Origin: CABQCM01 sp965145485
GTDB taxonomy: Bacteria > Bacillota > Clostridia > Oscillospirales > Acutalibacteraceae
NCBI GenBank assembly: GCA_965145485.1
Contig: CBCTCU010000061.1
Location: forward strand, 1 to 10,046
Direction of reading: 5' to 3'
Length of the DNA: 10,046 bases
In this document: piece by piece, positions 5,448 through 10,046 of the stretch
Layout: each line of letters starts with the position of its first letter
Position numbering within the stretch: position 1 is the first letter of the stretch
The notes under the pieces: model-generated
The model's input: the letters and a program-made list of their open reading frames with translations, nothing else
What the model was told of the DNA's origin: nothing
The model's database searches: none
Program-made: the position numbers and the translations under genes

Positions 5448-6386
5448 ATGGATCGTCTTCCTTTGGTATCGATTATTATCCCTGTGTACAATGGCGCCAA
5501 TTACTTAAAAGAGGCCATCGACAGTGCGCTTGCACAGACCTATCCAAATATTGAAATTCTTGTTGTCAACGATGGCTCTACAGACGACGGCGCTACGGAG
5601 CGTCTGGCTCTTTCGTACGGCGATAAAATTCGATATTTTTCGAAAGAAAATGGCGGATCTTCGTCTGCATTGAATACCGGTATTCGAAATATGCGGGGGG
5701 ATTATTTTTCCTGGTTGAGCCACGATGACCTATACGAACCGAATCGGACGGAAGTGTTGGTGAATATGCTCAAGGGCCTTTCCACGAAACACGTTGCGAT
5801 ATGCGGCGGTGGTTTGATCGACGCGCAGGGCAACAAGATTTTTTATGCCAACAAATTCCTTAATGTTAACGGCATTTTTACCAATATACAGCTCTTAAAA
5901 ATGTTTCGAAAGAATTACAAAATCAATGGCTGCGGTATTTTAATTGCTAAACCGATGATAGATCAGACGGGGTTATTTAATGAAAACTTCCGCTATGTCA
6001 ATGATAAAGATTATTGGCATAGATTGATTTTAAACGGCTGTATTTTTGTGTGCACCAATCAAATGTTGGTAAAAACACGAATTCATAACCGCCAGGTCAG
6101 TGTGACCAGCGTTGATTTGTATAAGACAGAAAATGAGATTTTTGCAAAAGATTATGTGAATACTTTGGTAAGTAATCTGGCGCAATATCGCCCGCTTTTT
6201 GATGTTTATGCCGATATTGCGGCGAGGGAAAATAATTCCCATATCATTTTACAGGCGCTGCGCCAGGCCCCGGTAGGCCGTTGGTATCGTATGGGCAAGT
6301 ATGTGAAGTTGCTGTATTATTTTTTGTATGGGAGAATTTCGTCCGGATTGAAGAAGATTTATAAAGCGATTTTTTTCAAAAGGTAA
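5448..6386 (+). CDS. Family 2 glycosyltransferase
   Basis: A 312-residue GT-A fold glycosyltransferase. The N-terminus has VSIIIPVYNGANYL, then ILVVNDGSTDDG (residues 37-48, nucleotide-sugar binding), ENGGSSSALNTGI, and SHDD (91-94) in place of the usual DxD metal-binding motif. NDKDYWHRLI (185-194) stands where the catalytic ED/DxD-like region occurs, and RIHNRQVS (211-218) is also typical. The C-terminal 90 residues are basic and aromatic and may contact the membrane; there is no clear transmembrane helix. The ATG has AAAGGG eight nt upstream and lies 19 nt after tagD. Its place suggests glycosylation of the teichoic-acid-like polymer; the sugar and acceptor cannot be read from the sequence. 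Confidence 0.9.
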   Translation: MDRLPLVSIIIPVYNGANYLKEAIDSALAQTYPNIEILVVNDGSTDDGATERLALSYGDKIRYFSKENGGSSSALNTGIRNMRGDYFSWLSHDDLYEPNRTEVLVNMLKGLSTKHVAICGGGLIDAQGNKIFYANKFLNVNGIFTNIQLLKMFRKNYKINGCGILIAKPMIDQTGLFNENFRYVNDKDYWHRLILNGCIFVCTNQMLVKTRIHNRQVSVTSVDLYKTENEIFAKDYVNTLVSNLAQYRPLFDVYADIAARENNSHIILQALRQAPVGRWYRMGKYVKLLYYFLYGRISSGLKKIYKAIFFKR

Positions 6387-6692
6387 ACATATATACTGCT
6401 TTTTGCGTTCGTGGCATCCCCTATCGCGCCAATGTATCCTGCGAAGGGTTTCCATTGGGCTGGATGGGATGGATTACGCCATCCGCTCACGGCGGTGCAT
6501 CCTGACGAGGGCGAAGGCGCCAAAACAACCAATGCCAGCGCAGCGGCCCCTGCGGCGCTGGCGGATGGATGCCGCCCCTTGAAACGGCGCGCCATGGGGT
6601 ATGGGCGGATGCGCTGTGGGAAGCGGCTAGCATGGGTTGGCCGGCGCGCTGCGCGCGGGGCAGTGCTAGCATAGGAGAATAGGGAAAAGGGG
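6387..6692. other. GC-rich intergenic region without a recognisable gene
   Basis: After the GT2 stop codon the DNA turns sharply GC-rich again. It holds a GGATGG-ATTACG-CCATCC hairpin (6467-6484), a CGCGC-TGC-GCGCG palindrome near 6650, and two direct copies of GCTAGCAT (about 6628 and 6666). None has a U-run. Open frames exist on both strands but have no ribosome binding site and no familiar sequence. This is probably the right boundary of the AT-rich cassette. Confidence 0.5.
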
Positions 6693-6725
6693 ACGCCGCC
6701 GGGAAGCCCTTCCCGGCGGCGTTTT
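6693..6725. terminator. Strong hairpin terminator between convergent transcription units
   Basis: A perfect 13-bp stem (6693-6705 with 6710-6722) around a 4-nt loop, followed by TTTTC on the plus strand. On the minus strand the stem is followed by CCCCTTTT, a poorer tail. It lies between the plus-strand glycosyltransferase operon and the minus-strand nth gene, so it probably works in both directions, best for the plus strand. Confidence 0.8.
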
Positions 6726-6740
6726 CAGCGTGTTGAATCC

Positions 6741-6863
6741 CTACAACCGCTTTAGGCAATAGGGCGTCAGGCAGCAGCCCTCGCAGCGGGGGTTGCGGGC
6801 CGAGCAGGTTGCACGGCCAAACAGCACCACGCGATGGCAAAAGTGGTTGGATCCCTCGGGAGG
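6741..6863 (-). pseudogene. Duplicated 3' end of nth (relic of the last 40 codons)
   Basis: This 123-bp block matches 6880-7002 at an offset of 139 bp, with four mismatches. Read in the nth frame it encodes PPEGSNHFCHRV and all four iron-sulfur cysteines, ending with the same LKRL and TAG stop. Against the intact gene it has E-to-G, D-to-H and S-to-N changes and one silent change. It has no start codon or upstream half and follows the nth stop codon in the same transcript direction. It is the leftover of a tandem duplication of the gene's end. Confidence 0.85.
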
Positions 6864-6879
6864 TTGGTAAGCTGAAGCC

Positions 6880-7002
6880 CTACAACCGCTTTAGGCAATA
6901 GGGCGTCAGGCAGCAGCCCTCGCAGCGGGGGCTGCGGGCCGAGCAGGTTGCACGGCCAAACAGCACCACGCGATGGCAAAAGTCATTGGATTCCTCGGGA
7001 GG
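6880..7002 (-). repeat. In-gene copy of the nth 3'-end duplication
   Basis: The intact partner of the 6741-6863 relic; it forms the last 41 codons (with stop) of nth. The 16 bp between the copies (6864-6879) have no match in the other flank. Confidence 0.85.
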
Positions 7003-7506
7003 AAGGAGCTTTTTTAGCTCCATTTCCACCTTATAAGGGTCTTTGGTGGCCACCAGGCCGATGCGGTTGGCGATGCGGATCAAATGGGTGTCGGTGACGA
7101 CGGCCGGCTTGCCGTACACGTCGCCGCAGATGAGGTTGGCGGTTTTGCGTCCAATGCCGGGAAGCTTGGTGAGCTCCTCGATGGTGTCGGGCACTTCGCC
7201 GCCATACTCGTCGCGCAACATTTTAGCCATGGCGACGATGCTCTCGGCCTTGGTCTTGTACAGCCCGCAGGAGCGTATCATTTCCCCAACCTCATCCACC
7301 GATGCGTTGGCAAAGGCGTCGATGTCGGGATAACGCTCGAACAGGGCCGGGGTGACCAGGTTGACCCGCGCGTCGGTGCATTGGGCCGACAGGCGGGTGG
7401 CGACAAGAAGCTGAAAGGCGTTGTGGGAACGCAGAGAACAGACCGCGTCGGGAAACTCCTTTTTGAGCGCCTCCACGCAGCCGAGCGCCCGCTCCTTTTT
7501 GGTCAT
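6880..7506 (-). CDS. nth: Endonuclease III (DNA glycosylase/AP lyase)
   Basis: A 208-residue base-excision repair enzyme that removes oxidised pyrimidines and cleaves abasic sites. Visible features: helix-hairpin-helix LPGIGRKTA (residues 115-123) with catalytic Lys121, VVTDTHLIR with catalytic Asp139, and a [4Fe-4S] cluster C188-x6-C195-x2-C198-x5-C204 at the C-terminus. Length and motif spacing match the family. The start ATG at 7506 has AAAGGAT about 10 nt upstream; the longer frame has no support. It lies about 210 nt downstream of folK on the same strand, so it could be read from the folate operon or from its own unseen promoter. Its 3' end is duplicated downstream. Confidence 0.96.
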   Translation of the reverse strand: MTKKERALGCVEALKKEFPDAVCSLRSHNAFQLLVATRLSAQCTDARVNLVTPALFERYPDIDAFANASVDEVGEMIRSCGLYKTKAESIVAMAKMLRDEYGGEVPDTIEELTKLPGIGRKTANLICGDVYGKPAVVTDTHLIRIANRIGLVATKDPYKVEMELKKLLPPEESNDFCHRVVLFGRATCSARSPRCEGCCLTPYCLKRL

Positions 7507-7567
7507 ATGTATCGCATCCTTTCTTGGTTGCAGCGGTGAGATGGTGATCATGGTTTCGTCGTAACGG

Positions 7568-7594
7568 CAGGATGGTGAATACGATAGCATCCTG
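7568..7594. repeat. 7-bp inverted repeat in the nth leader region
   Basis: CAGGATG (7568-7574) and CATCCTG (7588-7594) are exact reverse complements separated by 13 bp, about 60 bp upstream of nth. It could be an operator or an RNA hairpin; no regulator site is recognised. Confidence 0.35.
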
Positions 7595-7601
7595 GCAGGT
7601 C

Positions 7602-7624
7602 CGGCGTTATTACCGCCGTTTTTT
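7602..7624 (+). terminator. Terminator-like hairpin on the strand with no gene
   Basis: CGGCG-TTATTAC-CGCCG (7602-7618) followed by six T residues reads as an intrinsic terminator on the plus strand, yet the genes on both sides are on the minus strand. It might stop antisense transcription into folK, or be fortuitous; the stem is only five pairs. Confidence 0.35.
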
Positions 7625-7716
7625 GCGCCCGGCGGACGCACACAGGGCAGGCCGCAGTTTGCGCCCGGCCGAGGGGGATCGGGCGGCTGACCGGCCGGAT
7701 GTCTTATGCTCCGCCC

Positions 7717-8208
7717 TCAGGAAGATTCGCCATCCGATGGAGTCAGCGTAATCCCCAGCCTGCGTATACCCGAGCGGTCGAGGCGGGCAAGGGCGTTGTG
7801 GTAGCCCGGTTGCGGGCAGATTTCGCATAAGGGGGCGAGGACAAAGGCCCGCTCCAGCATGCGGGGGTGGGGGAACACAAGCTCCTCATCCGATTGCGGC
7901 GGCGCGTCGCCGCACAGAAGATCCAAATCGAGGGTGCGGGGGCCGTCCTTTCGGGTGCGCCGGCGGCCCATCGCCGCCTCGATACCAAGGCAACAGCCCA
8001 GCAGGGCGCGGCAGGTAAGGCCGCTCTCGAGCCGGACGGCGGCATTGTAAAAGCGCGGTTGGTCGGCATAGCCGACCGGGTCGGTCTCATAAACGCCCGA
8101 AACCGCGGCCACACGGGTCCCGGGCAGCAGAGACAGCGCCTCCACCGCCCGGCGCAGGTGCCCCTCCCGGTTGCCAAGGTTGCTGCCCAAAGCGACGTAA
8201 TAGGTCAT
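7717..8208 (-). CDS. folK: HPPK, 6-hydroxymethyl-dihydropterin pyrophosphokinase
   Basis: A 163-residue cytoplasmic enzyme transferring pyrophosphate from ATP to 6-hydroxymethyl-7,8-dihydropterin, the step before FolP. Motifs: ALGSNLGNR (residues 6-14), VYETDPVGYADQPRFYNAAV (pterin binding), the GRRRTRKDGPRTLDLDLL signature (81-98, magnesium-binding D94 and D96), and FPHPRMLERAFVLAPL (112-127). The length is normal. The ATG at 8208 overlaps the folB stop as ATGA (4 bp), so the two are translationally coupled. The last 15 residues past LDRSGIRRLG are poorly conserved in the family. Confidence 0.95.
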   Translation of the reverse strand: MTYYVALGSNLGNREGHLRRAVEALSLLPGTRVAAVSGVYETDPVGYADQPRFYNAAVRLESGLTCRALLGCCLGIEAAMGRRRTRKDGPRTLDLDLLCGDAPPQSDEELVFPHPRMLERAFVLAPLCEICPQPGYHNALARLDRSGIRRLGITLTPSDGESS

Positions 8209-8570
8209 GGCTGCCGCCCCCTTTGGATTTTTACCCCCACGGTTTCAAAGTCGCCCTTCATAGGCGCGTCGGGCTTACACAGGGTGACGGCGATCTGCTC
8301 GACGGCGGGGTATTCCTCAAGCACCGCGTCGGCGACCGCCTGCGCGGCGCGCTCGATCAGATCAAAGGACTGCCCGGTCATCGCCCGGTCGACCGTTTTT
8401 CGCACCTGTGCATAGCTGACCGTATCCTCCACCCGGTCGGATTGGCAGGGGAGGCTCAAATCCAGCCCAAGCTCGAGATCGAGCACAAAGGTCTGGCCGT
8501 CGCGTTTTTCCTCGGGATTGACCCCATGATAAGCGTATATGCGAAGACCGCGGATGAAAATGGTATCCAT
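8205..8570 (-). CDS. folB: Dihydroneopterin aldolase
   Basis: A 121-residue enzyme that converts 7,8-dihydroneopterin to 6-hydroxymethyl-dihydropterin and glycolaldehyde, the substrate for FolK. Family features: IRGLRIYAYHGVNPEEK (residues 6-22) with Glu20, DTVSYA (Tyr53), LIERAA (Glu73, pterin anchor) and VTLCKPDAP with the catalytic Lys99. These match the known active-site positions. The ATG at 8570 has AAAGGGG nine nt upstream. The frame is open further upstream, but that part lies in the folP-folB spacer and is unlike the family. It overlaps folK by 4 bp. Confidence 0.94.
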   Translation of the reverse strand: MDTIFIRGLRIYAYHGVNPEEKRDGQTFVLDLELGLDLSLPCQSDRVEDTVSYAQVRKTVDRAMTGQSFDLIERAAQAVADAVLEEYPAVEQIAVTLCKPDAPMKGDFETVGVKIQRGRQP

Positions 8571-8659
8571 ACCGACAAACCCCTTTGAATGAAATTTCCA
8601 CCGTTGCCTGCACGAGCCAGCCGCGCTGGGGTGGTGGGTGCAATGGCGCGGTTCAGCGC

Positions 8660-9475
8660 TCAGCGCGCATCGCGAAGAGCGTCCCACACTCTGGCCATCT
8701 GGACGCTCATGGCGACATCGTGCGCGCGGATCATGCAGGCCCCTTTTTGAAGGCATAGCAGGTGGACCGCCAGCGAGCCGGGATCGCGGCGGTCGGGCTG
8801 CTCCACCCCCGTCAACGCCCCGATGAAGCGCTTGCGGGAGGCCGCCGCGAGCAGGGGGTACCCCAAAGCGGCAACCCGGTCGAGCCCTGCGAGAAGAGCG
8901 GTGTTTTGCGCGGTGTCCTTTTCAAAGCCAAAGCCGGGGTCGAGGCAGATCTGCTCCCGCGCTACCCCAAGGGCCAGGGCCTCCTGAGCCAGGCGGCCAA
9001 GGCGGCCGGCGACATCGCCGGCGACGTCGGTCGAATACCCGCCGAGCGTTTCGGTCAGAATCCAGCCCGCGCCCGACCTTGCCACCACCGCCGCCATGGC
9101 CGGATCGGCCCGGCCGCTGACGTCGTTGACGATGGAGGCCCCCAATTGCAGGGCGCGCTGCGCCACCTCAGGATAATAGGTATCGACCGACAGCGGCACC
9201 TTCAGGCGACCGCCCAGAGCGGCAACGACCGGCTCAATGCGGGAGAGCTCCTCCTCCGCCGAGAGGGGAAGGCTTCCCGGCCGTGTGGACTGCCCGCCGA
9301 CGTCGATGATGCCCGCGCCCTCCTCCTGCATGGCAAGGGCACGCTCGATCGCCTGATCCGGGCTTAGGTAGCGCCCGCCGTCTGAAAAAGAGTCGGGGGT
9401 GACGTTAACAATCCCCATGACCGTGGTGTGCTCGCAGCTTATTTCTGCGTTTTTAACGATCCAGGATGACTTCAT
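8660..9475 (-). CDS. folP: Dihydropteroate synthase
   Basis: A 271-residue TIM-barrel enzyme condensing the FolK product with p-aminobenzoate; the sulfonamide target. Visible motifs: GIVNVTPDSFSDGG (residues 21-34), DVGGQSTRPGS (58-68), SVDTYY (Asp98), NDVSG (117-121), DPGFGFEKD (179-187), SRKRFIG (213-219, Lys215) and RAHDV (250-254). The loop after NDVSG normally reads MHMxGxPxxMQ; here it is WILTETLGGYSTDV (138-151), an unusual replacement near the p-aminobenzoate side of the site. Start ATG 9475 has GAAAGGA seven nt upstream. It is first of the folP-folB-folK series, with 89 bp before folB. Confidence 0.96.
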   Translation of the reverse strand: MKSSWIVKNAEISCEHTTVMGIVNVTPDSFSDGGRYLSPDQAIERALAMQEEGAGIIDVGGQSTRPGSLPLSAEEELSRIEPVVAALGGRLKVPLSVDTYYPEVAQRALQLGASIVNDVSGRADPAMAAVVARSGAGWILTETLGGYSTDVAGDVAGRLGRLAQEALALGVAREQICLDPGFGFEKDTAQNTALLAGLDRVAALGYPLLAAASRKRFIGALTGVEQPDRRDPGSLAVHLLCLQKGACMIRAHDVAMSVQMARVWDALRDAR

Positions 9476-9511
9476 AGCGGATTCCTTTCGGTATACAGAG
9501 TGTGATGCTGA

Positions 9512-9528
9512 TTGGGCCCAAGCGCTTG
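9512..9528. repeat. Two overlapping 10-bp palindromes upstream of folP
   Basis: TTGGGCCCAA (9512-9521) overlaps CAAGCGCTTG (9519-9528), both perfect palindromes, 37-53 bp before the folP start. This is a possible operator for the folate genes; no convincing promoter hexamers were found around it. Confidence 0.3.
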
Positions 9529-9569
9529 CTCCTACGCCCCGCGTCAGCTGGCGTGCTGGCCGGAGGCCA

Positions 9570-9668
9570 TGCGACGTGTGCGGGGAACGCTTTCAGGACG
9601 AGAGGCGGGGCGTCTGCCCTGGCTGCGGACGCCGCCTGGAAATTGCGTTCAGCCATTGCCGGAGGTGA
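9570..9668 (+). pseudogene. Possible relic of a zinc-ribbon protein C-terminus
   Basis: The plus strand reads CDVCGE, ten residues, then CPGCGRR and ends HCRR with TGA at 9666-9668. CxxCG plus CPxCGR at this spacing is a classic zinc ribbon. The frame has no ATG, GTG or TTG between folP's start region and this motif and no ribosome binding site, so it is not a complete gene here. It may be a decayed fragment or a chance reading of GC-rich DNA. Confidence 0.25.
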
Positions 9669-9718
9669 GGGCAGCCCATTTCACCAGATAGCCTGTACGG
9701 CAGGGCTGCATGCCGGGC

Positions 9719-10046
9719 TGTTTCAAGGCCGGCTGCCCAATGATACGCTGCCCGCACTGATTCAAGATCGGCTGCCCAATGGGTTGTACCGCGCGGCATG
9801 GATTCGGGGACAGAACCCCAACCCAATCGGCGATATCGTCCTGCACAGATACAAAGCCAGTAACCCGACGTACCGCCGCTGCGTCCCGATGCGGGGCCGG
9901 TAGCCCAATGGATACATCGTTCGCGCTGATTCAAGGCCGGGGGCGAAATGGGTTGTATCGCGCGGCATGGATTCGGGGACAGAACCCCTATCCAATCGGC
10001 GATATCGTCCTGCACAGATACAAAGCCAGTAACCCGACGTACCGCC
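9719..10046. repeat. 169-bp tandem repeat array (about two copies, runs off right edge)
   Basis: 9781-9877 recurs at 9950-10046 at an offset of exactly 169 bp with three differences in 97 bp; the second copy is cut by the window end. The rest of the unit (9878-9949) has a weaker counterpart at 9719-9780, sharing GCCCAATG, a GATAC-like core and CTGATTCAAG. The period is not a multiple of three, so it is not a protein repeat. Each copy carries GGGG-ACAGAA-CCCC, and in the first copy GGGTTG and CAACCC can enclose it as a longer stem. A CGATATCG palindrome follows. No gene is recognised. Confidence 0.9.

Noticed and set aside
6359..6595. Minus-strand 78-codon frame with a hydrophobic alanine-rich N-terminus, lipoprotein-like
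   Set aside because: It has no ribosome binding site, overlaps the end of the GT2 gene antisense and lies in GC-rich DNA where such frames arise by chance.
7084..7539. Plus-strand 151-codon frame opposite nth
   Set aside because: It is antisense to a gene with all catalytic and iron-sulfur residues intact and has no recognisable motif.
9593..10015. Minus-strand ORFs beginning MQDDIADW in both copies of the 169-bp repeat
   Set aside because: They repeat only because the DNA repeats; the 169-bp period shifts the frame, the start is GTG without a ribosome binding site, and no protein motif is present.

Overview
The window looks like a chromosomal segment of a spore-forming, fairly GC-rich member of the Clostridia (Bacillota), most likely Oscillospiraceae-like. 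Pointers are a protein-arginine-phosphatase-type LMW phosphatase next to rimI, a YlbJ/SpoVV-like sporulation membrane protein, teichoic-acid type genes (tagD plus a CDP-glycerol glycerophosphotransferase), strong AGGAGG-type ribosome binding sites and a folP-folB-folK cluster. This assignment is an inference. No rRNA, tRNA, CRISPR array, transposase or phage gene was found.

Layout. (1) 1-1320, minus strand: partial rimI running off the left edge, overlapped by a ywlE-type phosphatase. Upstream of them lie a tandem pair of diverged 91-bp repeats, a candidate minus-strand promoter and what looks like a decayed second copy of the phosphatase. (2) 1346-3063, plus strand: promoters, a ylbJ-like integral membrane protein and a 71-residue zinc-ribbon-like protein. 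(3) 3064-3783: mostly unassigned sequence holding a possible promoter, a perfect inverted repeat, an unrecognised ORF and a convincing intrinsic terminator. (4) 3793-6386, plus strand: a visibly AT-richer three-gene operon (glycerophosphotransferase, tagD, family 2 glycosyltransferase) with its own promoter, probably an acquired surface-polymer cassette. (5) 6387-6725: GC-rich intergenic DNA ending in a strong hairpin terminator between convergent units. (6) 6741-9475, minus strand: folP, folB and folK (tetrahydrofolate synthesis) followed by nth (DNA repair), with a duplicated relic of the nth 3' end. (7) 9476-10046: non-coding DNA with a 169-bp tandem repeat running off the right edge.

How the genes work together. 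folP, folB and folK supply three steps of dihydropteroate synthesis and are tightly arranged (folB and folK overlap by 4 bp). TagD makes CDP-glycerol, the donor for the glycerophosphotransferase, and the GT2 enzyme probably adds sugar to the same polymer. The phosphatase and rimI both act on proteins and are translationally overlapped.

No clearly new multi-gene system is visible. The most unusual signal is repeated small-scale tandem duplication (91 bp, 139-bp spacing at nth, 169 bp) placed next to otherwise ordinary housekeeping genes, together with an unexplained promoter-ORF-terminator unit at about 3377-3783.
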